Source: Diploscapter coronatus
Lineage: Eukaryota > Nematoda > Chromadorea > Rhabditida > Rhabditidae
Assembly: GCA_964036155.1 (NCBI GenBank)
Contig: OZ038423.1
Span: forward strand, 41,989,249-42,053,248
Direction: 5' to 3'
Length of the DNA stretch: 64,000 nt
The stretch's first letter is position 1, and each line of letters begins with the position of its first letter. Shown piece by piece: positions 26,696 to 37,684 of the stretch. Position numbers and translations under genes: made by a program. The notes under the pieces are model-generated. The model saw only the letters and a list, made by a program, of their open reading frames with translations, was not told the origin of the DNA and did no database searches.

Positions 26696-27910
26696 ATGGT
26701 AAATGTTGAAATCTAGCAACATTTTCTAATTTTAATCATTTTAGTCGAAGGCAGGAAAGAAGAAGTCTGGAAAGAAGCGCTCGGGATCTGAGGCCGCCCA
26801 GTTCGACCAGAAGACCATCAATGAGTTCAAGGAGGCTTTTGGCATCATGGACCAGAACAAGGACGGCATCATCGATAAGGTTCGTCTTTAGATGTTTCAC
26901 GCTTTATTTTCCACCTTCAGAACGACTTGAAAGATCTCTATGCCACCATGGGTCAAATTGCATCTGAGTCCCAGATCGATGCCATGATCAAGGAAGCTCC
27001 AGGCCCACTCAATTTCACCACCTTCTTGACCCTCTTCGGAGAGCGATTAACCGGTATCATATTTTGCGACGACAATAAAATACGACTCAACATTGCATAG
27101 TGAAAGTGATCAAATTGGGTTATAGAAGATTTATAGCGCAGAAGTGATTTGTAACAAAAATGACATGGAGGCGCTAGAAAGTTTTGTATAAATTTCCCTC
27201 CCTTTGTAGTACGCGTTTTTTTCCAATTCATAGAATTAGCAGAAACATCGAATATTTTGTTCAATTAATTCAATTTAGCAATATAGCGGTTTATGAAATC
27301 TCAATTGATGCATTCATTTTCAGGAACCGACCCCGAAGCAACCATCGTCGGAGCGTTCGCCATGTTCGACAAGAAGGACTGCGGCAAGATCAAGGAGGAT
27401 GAGTTGGTTAAGATTTTAACGAACAAACGAGGAGAGCCCCTGGACGATGACGAGATCAAGGCCATGTACAAGGTAGAATTTTTTAATTATTATTTTTTTT
27501 TTTTTTTGTTTTTATGAAATAATTTCCCAATACGGTTATTTGTCAAGCGTTAGATCAGATAATATCGTAGTGCGCATATTTTTATGTCATTAGACTGTTA
27601 TCGCAAGATTTGACTGCTATTGTGCCCGCACCTCAGATGGCATTTGCCATAAATGTGACCAGAGACAAATGGATAGGCATACTTCTTTCTCGCCTGCTAC
27701 TTTCGCATAACTTATCTGCCAGAAGAATCTCATTCGACTGCGTTGCAACTTTTGTAAGGTTTCGTTTTACTGACGAAAGACTAATTTGAATGACAATTCA
27801 ATTATTTGAATTTGCAGGGCAAGCCCCCCATCGAGAATGGAGAAGTTGACTACAAGGCCTTCGCTCACTTGATCACGACTGGCGCTCAGGACGAGCTCGC
27901 CAACGCCTAA
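26696..27910 (+). CDS. mlc-1/mlc-2-like: Myosin regulatory light chain, copy B
   Basis: Second regulatory light chain, divergent from copy A. Exons 26696-26698 (ATG only), 26745-26879, 26921-27053, 27324-27472, 27818-27910; 170 aa. All intron positions and phases match copy A. Differences are few, for example the N-terminus SKAGKKKSGKKRSGSEAAQF, and PEAT in place of PEST in exon 4. The first EF-hand loop DQNKDGIIDKND is intact. Intron 2 is 41 bases and differs from that of copy A at one base only, while other exons carry many synonymous differences, a sign of gene conversion. A TTTCAG at 26658-26663 lies 32 bases before the ATG and may be the spliced-leader acceptor. Expected role: body-wall and pharyngeal muscle contraction, redundant with copy A. 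Confidence 0.94.
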
Positions 27911-28923
27911 GCGTTCAAGCCTAAACAATCATAAATGAGAAATTTCTATGCATTTGATAAATTTTTCTTTCAAAACCTCAAGAACATTATACTTTTCATC
28001 GAATCTTCTTCGTCTCTGAATCTTTTACAACTCTTCCTTACTCTTTATCGTTATGTTAAGTTCGTCGTAGAGTAAATTCGAAAATAAATTGAAAAATCCA
28101 GTTTTCGATACTATGGTAGTAAAAGTGCACGAAATTTTCACTAATTTATTGCCAATTGTAAAAGAGTAACAATGAAAAAGACTGATTATAACAACCGAGT
28201 AATACGAGAATGCATAATACAACTCAGATTCAAATTGCATTCCAGCACGATATTTCTACTAATGTTTGACAGTGAATATGGGAGAATAATAAGTATCTTT
28301 CGAGTTATTGAGTGAACAGAGATTGATTTTTTGAAGAGTACGAGGTATCAAAATCGAAATACGATTAGATAATGTCAAATTGGAGTATTCGGCGAAGAAT
28401 AGCAATTCGATACATAATAATTTGAAAATAGACCAAAATTTAGCCCCGAAGTTACGGAAAATTTGCAAAGTAATGTTTAATTTATCACTAAAATCGAAAT
28501 TTTGAATTACAAAACAAACCCGCTAACAAATAACAATAGGCTGGATGGATTAAGAGATAGAAATAGAATTGAACGTTGAAGTTTCCTAAAATGGAGAAAG
28601 AGTACTGATGCACGAATCACGATGTTCCGTCTTTAGGTAGAAAAGTGCTCATTTGAAAGAAGAATGATAGTTATGAGGGAAAGATTAGACTGATTTCCAA
28701 ATAGTTTCGATAAGATTCAGCATTTGGGCATTTTTGAAGAGGTGTTATCGTTAAAAAATGAAGTTACTTTTGGGGCCAATGAAAACTCATTCATCGAATG
28801 TTTGAAACGATGATAAGTGCAGTATTTGTTTTAGCAGGGTGAAAATCATGTATGGCAACTCCATAGCAGCATTTGGTACTTTGATAAGTCATTCTCACTT
28901 TACTTTCACGCTTCATCCCGAGT
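27911..28923. other. Convergent intergenic region
   Basis: AT-rich DNA between the 3' ends of light-chain copy B (+) and the ILRUN homologue (-). No exon, RNA gene or clear repeat was recognised. Confidence 0.5.
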
Positions 28924-31158
28924 TTAGTACTTGAAATCCTCCGGTGGAGTGCAGGGTGTACAGGGAGGATTATTTGGAGCATCCTGCTTGACTATTTCCA
29001 CCGGATTTGAGCGAACGATTCGGTTCAGCTGGGATGATAACTGAAATATTAATGAGTAGTTTTTTAATCGCAGGTAATTTAGAGAGAGAAAGTAAGCATT
29101 TGGGATATTTTGATTTTGCTGGACCCAAAACTTTGAGTTCAACTCTAACTCGCTAATGAGTTCATTTCAGAAACTTCTTCGGGTGATAAACTAGTCACCT
29201 GAACAACATCGGTGTCCATTTGATTTTCTTGTTGATCACTGCTTCCCATAGTTGACTGAAATCGATTATTTTATGCTGATTTCGAAAGAATACAATTACT
29301 GATGGTCCTTGATGTGACGATTGAAATGGGTTGATTTGTTGCTGATTTCGAACAGCAGGAGGCATACCCAAAGGAGCTGATGCCAATTGTTGCGTAATTC
29401 CGAGGATTCCATTCGCGTCCACAGTTATGATGCACCATATCGATTCTGGAAATTTCGGAATGAACGTGAATTAATTTCCCAAATTCTCAATGTACGAATA
29501 TTATCAAGACAAGATTAGAACAATTTTCGCCTCATGTAAACTTGGATAGAGATCTACATATATTATAAATTCATAAAATGAATGAATCGGCGAAACTCTA
29601 TGAACCTCCAAATGGAATCCTCTGATACGTGTTCAGCTGCCAACGCGATGAATATAAACCACTCAGAGAAGGCGACTGCATATCGACAGACAATTCGATT
29701 TCCTGGTTTGGTGCAACACATCCAGTTGCGACGCAGGTCATAGGAGTTAGACAATCACCTTCAAAATTTCACATGATTTGAGGAGGAAATGCTTCATTCC
29801 TGACCTTCCATGTAGCATAGCATAGTACCTTCCGGCCAATGCATTTCACCATTATTCCGAACTCGCCATGTCTTACGAAACACGGTCGTAGGAGGTACAC
29901 TTTCTCCCTCACCAATGGTAACATCGCTGACAAGTTGCATATTCAACGCCGATAAATGTGTCTGAAATTACCTTGCTTTGATAATTGCAAGTATTATTTT
30001 TGGATAATCCATTTGAAGGAATTTCACTATTTCTTATCAAGACACACAAATCTAGTGATGAGCAAAAGACTGAAATTAAGTGATATTTTAAAATCATTCA
30101 TTATAAGCTAAATTCGGAAAAAAACTTATTAGGTTTATAGACATTTTAGCCCTGCAAGTGTGTTCGAAATTTCAAACTGATTCGTCTTTGGAAGTGGATT
30201 CACATCTGATGTTAAAATTTGAAACTCGACCCAAACTTTCGCTCACCACTGTATCTGACTTCAAATAGTGATGGATTTTCATGTTCATATTTAGAAGCTG
30301 ATGTTTCTTTCAATGTTTCAATAGTTATAAGTAAATTTATTATCGCACCTGCGCCATTTCACTGATATTATTTGCTTGTCCATGATCGTAGTACGCACCT
30401 AACGCTTCTTGGATATTCCTGAAATACAATCAGGTTAGAACAAATTCTAGAAAGTGACTCTTTTATTACCAATTGCTCATATCAAGGAAGAATGCACACA
30501 TTTCCTGAGGAATTTGTTCAGCACCAATTATGGCTTGAAACTGTCGAATGAGTGTCTGAAATAATTAGTAAATGATCATCTGATTCATCTGATATTTGTA
30601 CGATGATTTTATGAGATATTATTCGCTATCGTTGAAAAAGTTGTGCGGACTAATTTATTCTGGACAAGTAATTTGAAAAAAATGCTTCAAATGAATTATC
30701 ATGTAAGAAAGAAAAGCGCAATAAAACTAAATCGGCAAATGTGTACCCTAATTTACTAATTTAGCTTATCATTTTCCTAAATTCGTGTGGGTTGGTGCGC
30801 TTTCGGTAAATTTTTCTATCTCTAAAATTACGAATAAATTCTTATCGTTATGAGAAAGATCCCAATCATCAAATAAAAAATCGCCGATAATTTGTAGTTT
30901 TGTAGCTGATGAGCGATAATCATAATCATCATTGCAATTCTTATATTTTCGTACCTCTCGATCGTCAGTGGCCAAGCAGCTCATCTGCTGAACGAGTCCG
31001 TTGTCGAGGTCGTCTCGCTCCACGCTCATTTCCACACCAATCGCAATTCGATCCGTCAACTCTTCGGTCTCCAAATAGACTTCCTCCTGACCTGTCAAGC
31101 AGTGATGCTTGCCAAAGCCTCGCAAAACTGTGTCACCAACGCTTCTTCTTCTCCTCAC
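28924..31158 (-). CDS. ILRUN: ILRUN homologue (UBA-like and NBR1-like domains)
   Basis: Homologue of human ILRUN (C6orf106), an inhibitor of p300/CBP-dependent transcription in vertebrates. Exons on the minus strand: 31158-30955, 30555-30470, 30418-30349, 29961-29805, 29758-29606, 29445-29300, 29255-29199, 29040-28924; 329 aa from the first Met. The UBA-like part matches the family pattern QMSCLATDDRE, LIRQFQ, CAFFLDMSNWNIQEALGAYYD. The NBR1-like (four-tryptophan) domain follows: DVTIGEGESVPP, KTWRVRNNGEMHWPEG, QSPSLSGLYSSRW, ESIWCIITVDANGILGITQQL. The tail is Gln/Pro-rich with an NPF motif. The first 43 residues have no family counterpart; the internal Met encoded at 31029 gives the usual N-terminus and may be the true start. 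The acceptor of exon 5 (TTTGAAG) is weak. Confidence 0.9.
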
Positions 31159-31672
31159 GACTAAATCCCGTGCACAACGCTATAGCAAATAATCTAATAT
31201 TAGCAATCACACTTCTTTCTCTGCTGCGTGAATAGATCGATTATACAACTCGAGTTCTATTTTTATACCTCTTTCATTGTGTTACCGCTAAGCGTTAACT
31301 CTCATGTAGAATTCCAAACACTCACAGAATATCCGTTTTAGATATTAGTCTCTAGCAATTTCTAATGCCCCCTCTCCCCATTGCAAATGTCATTATTTTT
31401 GGTGGCATTGTATTGCATAGGGTGTTTCTGGGTTCTGATAAAGGGAGTAGAGAAATTTTGTGTCATTTGATAATAAAAACTCCTTGTCATTTGCCGACTA
31501 CTACTGAATTCATCAGTTGCCTAAATCCTACCCACCGATTTCCTCTTTCAAAATCATTTTTCTCTCGACAAACACTTGTTTACTTCTCTGTAATACAGAA
31601 CTAGGATATCGATTTCTTGTCTCAAACCCGACTCATTTCTGTCAAATCTAAATCAATTTATTACTTTTCAGC
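31159..31672. promoter_or_regulatory. Divergent intergenic region, ILRUN / RING gene 1
   Basis: About 0.5 kb between head-to-head genes, so it probably contains both promoters. TTTTCAG at 31665-31671 is one base from the RING gene 1 start and is a candidate spliced-leader acceptor. I see no other feature. Confidence 0.45.
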
Positions 31673-33642
31673 ATGTATCAGGACGAAGAAGCTCGACCAC
31701 CTGGACATGAGCGTCTGATTCTAATCGTAAAAAAGCGTTTGACGGGAAGTTCTACAGATTCTGACGAAGCCAACGAGTCTCAAATCACTATCGTCAAGAA
31801 GGAACAGTCCATTCCAGTCGTCTTCAAACAGGAACCAGAAATTGTAAGTCATCAGCATTTTCGTCGAAAAAGCACTGATTTCGAAACACATGCAAAATTT
31901 TGCGCATATTTGATGATGTGATGGTTGATCATTTTTAAAGCTTTTTTATGAGATAAAGACGATGACAATAAATTAAATGAAGCAATATTGAATTGTCCTC
32001 ATATTCTACCATGTAGAACGTATCAAATTGCTGCTTTGGAGCAATTCGATATCTTCACATGTTTATCATATAGCTGCTTAATTAAACAACTCAATTTCAG
32101 ATAACGCTCTCTGACGACGAAAATGACGAGTCGGATGAATTTAATCAGTCAACAAGCAGCCCGGTGAAAAGTGAAGAATGTCACTCTGAATGGAAGTTGA
32201 ACAGGAGTGACAGAAAGAGAAAACGGACTGTGGATGCGAATCAACAGACCGACATTCTCATTGATTTCGAGGCAGAAGAGAGCAAAAAGAAGAAGATTCT
32301 CGTCGAGGAGTTGGAAAGTCGATTCGAGTGTCCAATCTGCTTTGGCATCATTCACAACCCAATGCAGTAAGTCAATTCGTCGTAATTTCTAAAGGTTCCA
32401 CTGAATTTCAACCAGGGCTAAAAGCTGATGCGATCTGAACTTTGTTATTTTGTTCCTCTTCTCTCTTTCTCTCCCCAATACTATTTTCTCGGGAATTATG
32501 ACATTTTACACTATTTCTAGCTGTCTGATAAAATTCGTCATGGTGAGGGGAACGGGAGGTCGTCTGGCTTTTGGGATGGGAAAGGAAAAGTCGCAGGGAA
32601 AAATTGAACGAATTTGAAATTAAGATAGATAATATACTTTTCATTATTTCCGAGATGAACCTTTGCATTGAAATGGAGGGCAGGTATCCGCGAGTGCGAC
32701 GCATCAGTCCCTGTTAGAGAAAATAAGAGAAGACGGAGTGCAGAGACGTAGACGCTAATTTTTAAGCTCGCGAGTACCCCCGTCCTTCTCTTAGTGTAAA
32801 CGTTCATCTAGGAGAAAATGACGGGTAACCAACCCTTGAATTTCTCACATAATGTCATCTCGTTCAATATCTCTATCGTAATTGTCCATATGTTAGGATA
32901 ATGCACTGAATGCTAAAATCTATTTGAAATATGAACTAAATACCGGCCAAAAGAAACGAAATATTTAATCTTTACATGCGATTAATTCAGATCGAATGCC
33001 TGCCGCCATGTTTTCTGTGAACTCTGTCTTTTCGAGGCTTTGGACAAAAAGGACACCTGTCCGACGTGCCAGAAACCAGTAAAATCCGTCGTCGTTGCCC
33101 CAGTCATGCTGACCGATTTGCTGGATATGTACATTGAAATGGACCCAGGTAGAATGATACTTTGAGGAATATTTGGAATAGTTGAATATTTTCCAGATGC
33201 GAAACTGCCTCCTGAAGAGGTCGAAAGACGGTTCCTGAAAACTCTCGAATTGAAATCAAAGTTTGAAATTCGCATGAGCATCAAGAGCCTGGAAGCTGCT
33301 CAGTCAAGTCGCGTCTACATGCCTCCTACAGTTGGACCAATTGGCATGCCCAGACAATTCAATGCGCCTCGACATTGGATCGACATTGAAAGACCACATG
33401 GCCCAGCCCATACACCGATCAATTATAACCACCCTGCCAGATACGCTGCCAGGCCAATCAATCCATACAATCCAGCAGCCCCAGGACCAATGCCGCATCC
33501 GATGCAGCCAGTTAACCAGCTTCAGCTTCAGCCTCTGCCTCAGGGTGCCTTATCCACGTCCATGCCGATGCCTTACAATAATCACTACAACCCAACCAAC
33601 ACCTTCCGTCAGCTCCATATGTACACTCAAACCTTTTATTAG
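31673..33642 (+). CDS. RING-finger protein, array copy 1
   Basis: Predicted E3 ubiquitin ligase-type protein. Exons 31673-31843, 32101-32366, 32991-33148, 33197-33642; 346 aa. N-terminal half is acidic and Lys-rich. Residues 57-70 read IITLSDDENDESDE, a hydrophobic core followed by acid, like a SUMO-interaction motif; ILIDFEAEE lies further on. The C3HC4 RING uses C134, C137, C150, H152, C155, C158, C168 and C171. It is followed by a conserved segment (VMLTDLLDMYIEMDP, then LPPEEVERR and a probable helix) shared with copies 2-4. The C-terminal third is Pro/Asn/His-rich and looks disordered. I do not recognise a named orthologue; substrate and location are unknown. Intron 2 (32367-32990) is long. 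AATAAA lies at about 33978. Confidence 0.85.
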
Positions 33643-34878
33643 TCGAGCTTCACATCACTATTTGCGGGATACCACCAATTGTGCTGCCTTTAGTTGGTGT
33701 TTTTACTCTCATCAACGTACATCCATTCATTTCCATTTTGGTATTTACCGCCAGACCTCCCCTACTTATGCTTTCATCCATCATCAAGTGAGTCAGTCAG
33801 CTTATCCATATAATTTGTTCCTATCGTTACGGTTTTCTGGCCTTATCATATTTTCAGTCAGATTGAAAATGATCAACGCTTATCTCCCAGTTCGGTGTAT
33901 CTAATTTCAGGAGTTTTACTTTTCCAATCACTTATCAATATCTTAATTTGTTGATGACTGTAGTTTGCCTTAATTGCAATAAATTTGGTTAGAATGTATC
34001 ATTCCATACTTAAAATTGTAGACGAGCATGATATATTATAAAAAAGCCTAATTTTACTTGAAGTTTGAACTTCTCTCTCAGTTTGTCTCGATCAATCGAT
34101 AAAGATATTGATTTATTCGGTCATTTCCATTGTCACTTCCCTTTTACATGTCTCTACCATACTCTCTCCTCTAAAACGCTCTTCGTCTCGATACGCGTAT
34201 GTGAAAGAGCGAATGATATAAACTTCGCGATTCGATGGTTTTCTTCTGCACTCGACAATTGATTTTTCATTTATAGCTTTTTATCTATTTGCACATTTTC
34301 GAAATTCTAATATCCAATGAACCGATCTCTTTCTTTTAGATATGGACGGATGACCAATCCTACAACCAGAAGCAAGGTCATAATAAACATCATCTAGAGC
34401 AGATTTTCTTTCGGCTAGACCGTTCAAACAGTCGAACTTAAATAGACAAAGATTTAAATAAACATGAAAATTTGCCCATGATTAAAACCTAAAAATTTTA
34501 TAGCCTGAGATCAACTAATCTGCATAAGATAGAGTAGAGATAGCCTATTTTCATACGATATATTTCGCATAAATTTCCAAATTTTAATTTTAAAAAGTCA
34601 GGAAAATTTCGCTAGCCACCATGCACCTGTCCAATCAATTTCTATGCAAAATTACGCCTATATCTCATGCATATTTATTGAGAGTCATAATGTTAGCAAT
34701 CAACAGCTATATTTCGTTTTTATTTCGAAATTACTTTTCATTTATTAGTTCGTAATTTCTTGCTCGTCCTGTCCAGCCTTTCATCAGTCGCAGCCACAGA
34801 AAGTTCCGCATTCGCTAAACTTGTAAATTGTCGACTGCCTCATCTCATCGCCCGTTGCTTATGCATAGTATTTAGACG
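33643..34878. other. Intergenic region between RING copies 1 and 2
   Basis: Contains the 3' UTR of RING copy 1, with AATAAA at about 33978-33983, and the upstream region of copy 2. No further exon was recognised; the long frame overlapping 33332-33904 is a shadow of the copy 1 last exon plus its 3' UTR. Confidence 0.5.
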
Positions 34879-36514
34879 ATGTGCGACAATCGATTTCAAA
34901 CAAACGGGGAACAGCCGCAGCAGTCGGTCGGCAGAATGATTCTCAGAGCCAGACGTCGCATCATCCGATATGACCAATTTCTACAGGACGACGACAGTAT
35001 TATCGTAAGTTAGATGCTCAACGAAATAAATCTATCTTTCGCTAAATTTAACGAAAATGAATACCTTAGGCTCCGCGCACAAGTAGAAAATCTAATGATT
35101 CGAAAGTCGGAGATACGATCAAGACTGAAAGACGTGGCAGGAAGAAGACCAATGTTACTGCAGTCAAAACAGAAGACGAACAGGTCGTCGTGAAGAAGGA
35201 AGAAGACGAAGAGAACCTGATGGCTAGTGAAATGAAAAAGAGGCAGATGATTATCGCTGAGTACTTGGAGAACAAACTGGATTGTTCGATTTGCTACAAT
35301 GTCCTCCACGACCCTATCCAGTAAGCCTATCAACATATAAAGCGAAGAAGGCAATGCTTTCAGATCGGATGCCTGCAGACACGTGTTATGCTCCTGCTGC
35401 TACTACGAGTCACTCACGAGAAATGAGGCTTGCCCAATCTGTAATAAACTGGTGACGAGACTAGTCAAACCAGCGACGATCGTCAGCCAAATGATTGAGG
35501 ACTATCTGGAAATGGATCCAGGTATGAAATGTATAGACTAAAAATAATTGGACGAATATTATGATTAAATATGAAGTTTATTCATTGAGCTGATCTAAAA
35601 ACAATCTGTTCACGTCTGATTGAAGCGGCAGTGAAAAAAGACTAGATTCTTTATGTTTTTCTATTCCGAACAGGCTTGTTGGCAGATCGAAAAGTTTGCG
35701 ATCCGATCCCGATTCGATCTGATCCGAAATTTTAGCGATCCGATTCGTCGGATCGGATTCAACAAGCCTGATTCTGAGAGCCTACAAAGTGATTCGATTC
35801 AATCTGTCCTTGAACATATCTAAAATAATTCAAACACAGGTGTATGCGAATAATCAACTCAGTTTTCTTCTGGAAACTTTCAAACTTATATTTCAGGTGT
35901 CAAACTACCAATGGAGGAAATTGCCAGAAGAAATCAGCGAGTGACTGAGCTGAAGGCCCAATTCGAAAGACGTTACCCTCCGGCTCATAATCAACCTGCA
36001 CCTCCACAACGTCGCCTACATCGTGTCCCAGTGTTCATCGACTTGACAGCTGAGGACGAGCGGCAAATCGAGCCGCTTATCAATCGCGCTGCGGACGAGG
36101 TTCACAGATTGGCTATTCACACAGCGAATCTGCAGCAACGTCCGGAATATTTGCCTATTGCCGGGTAAGCCGAGATCGAAATACTTGGACAATCCAAACG
36201 AGTATTTCAGAATCCAACCTGTTCAAGCTCCGAATCCAAACAACCATCTGATCTTTCCTCCTGCAAACGAAGAGAATCGTCAAGACTTCGTGGCTCGCTG
36301 GTTGAACAACCCCGAAAATGGCATAGGTGTTGGACCATTTATGCCAATCGAGACAGTCCCAATCACCCGTCCAATTCCCGCCGATCACTTCTACGGGCAG
36401 CATCTGGGTATCAATCCGCAAGTCGCCCAGAATCAGATCAACATGCAAGCGTTTCTCAACTTCCATCTAAATGGGAACAACAATCGTCCCTTCGGCTACT
36501 TCTCTCTTCAGTAG
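34879..36514 (+). CDS. RING-finger protein, array copy 2
   Basis: Paralogue of copy 1. Exons 34879-35004, 35070-35320, 35364-35521, 35897-36164, 36211-36514; 368 aa. The N-terminus is basic, followed by an acidic Lys/Glu stretch. C3HC4 RING: C114, C117, C130, H132, C135, C138, C149, C152. The downstream motif is EDYLEMDP, KLPMEEIARRNQRVTELK and FERR. After it, residues 224-233 read VFIDLTAEDE, a near-textbook SUMO-interaction core with acidic flank. The C-terminus is Asn/Pro-rich and ends in NNNRPFGYF plus three residues, an ending shared with copy 3. It shares with copies 1 and 3 the phase-2 intron inside the RING just after the PxQ. Intron 3 carries a fold-back element (35671-35770). Inferred role: ubiquitin ligase, target unknown. 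Confidence 0.85.
35671..35770. mobile_element. hAT-like 100-bp fold-back in RING copy 2 intron 3
   Basis: Perfect 11-bp terminal inverted repeats CAGGCTTGTTG (35671-35681) and CAACAAGCCTG (35760-35770) enclose several copies of GATCCGAT-like sequence. Flanks ATTCCGAA and ATTCTGAG match at six of eight positions, consistent with an eroded 8-bp target duplication. The ends resemble those of the fold-back at 18998-19054 (CAGG, CT, GTT), so the two may belong to related hAT-type families. Confidence 0.6.
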
Positions 36515-37684
36515 TGATAACTTGATTTGGATTTTCTTAATTGTATCTCATTCTAGGATTTTACTGGCTTAACTATCAAATGTAGTTCTTCAAAATTTTT
36601 GGTTAAGTTAATTCAGCAAAATCAAGATATTTTATCATGACAGTATTCAATAAGATAATATTAAATTTCTTTAAAAATTAAAAATATCAAAAAATTCTAA
36701 ATTATAATTTACTCATTATCTTCTGGGATTTCCGTTGAAGTGTTTCTATATTCCTTTGAGAAAGTTGTACGGTTAATTTTCGCTCTTTAAATCTTTACAG
36801 GTCTAAAAACGTAAGAAAAAAATTATCACGCAATCACTTTAAAATACTGTTTCCTCATAGTCAAAATTATCTAAAATTGTGAATCGAAATTAGTGCAGAT
36901 TGTTTCTATCGGCCATTAACTTCAAATTTATATTGTATCTTAAGCGATTCTTTGTTGTGAAAATTTTAAAATAAAATTGCATGTTAGAAATCTTTATCGA
37001 GGGTTTTCAGTTTAAAGTTGAAGTATTAGGCATGAATCCAGAGGCAAGTTAGAAAGTAAAGCTAAATCTCATATTCAAATCTCAAGTTGGGAATCTAAGC
37101 GTTCTAAAAGGGTGACAACTTGAAATGATTGAGGAAAGTGGCAAGATGGCAAGATTTTCAAAAATCCGGTTTGACCTCCTCTATCGCCTTGCGTGGCATT
37201 AATTCACTCACTCGCTGCTTCACGCATGCATAACGTGAAACTGACTGTCAGACCAGGCAAGTAAAACACACGTGACGTAGCAGCATATATTTGCCTATCT
37301 CTAGTCTCTTCGATCAGATATATTCTTTATCTTGACATAAAATCTCCGAATCCAATTGCCATCCACCTCCTCAAGCTTCTTCCTAATTCTTACGCAGAAA
37401 AGATCTGCCAAACTTTTATTACGAATGGTCAATTTTCATTCAATTTTGTGGAATATTCTAAATTTTTAACTCATCATCAATAATTTTAAGTTAAATTCAA
37501 ATAGTAACTTCGGCAATACGAATTTAAATTCGAAATTGAAGCTTTTTTTTTTAAGTTGCTCTTACTGCGAGAAATTCTTTGATGCGAATTTGTGTTGAAA
37601 TTCCATTTTTAGAAATTTCGCATGATTCAAAAATCACAACTAAAGAGTCGCACTTTTAACGATCTTTTCCTTTATGTTTCAGCA
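36515..37684. other. Intergenic region between RING copies 2 and 3
   Basis: AT-rich, no exon recognised. TTTCAG at 37677-37682 lies two bases before the copy 3 start codon and is a candidate spliced-leader acceptor or the acceptor of a 5' UTR intron. Confidence 0.5.

Noticed and set aside
32412..32425. AGGGCTnAAAGCT-type sequence at 32413, also at about 18627, and inverted CAGGGCTAA at about 30152, suggesting more hAT-type element ends
   Set aside because: No matching opposite ends or target duplications were found, so chance or decayed fragments cannot be separated.
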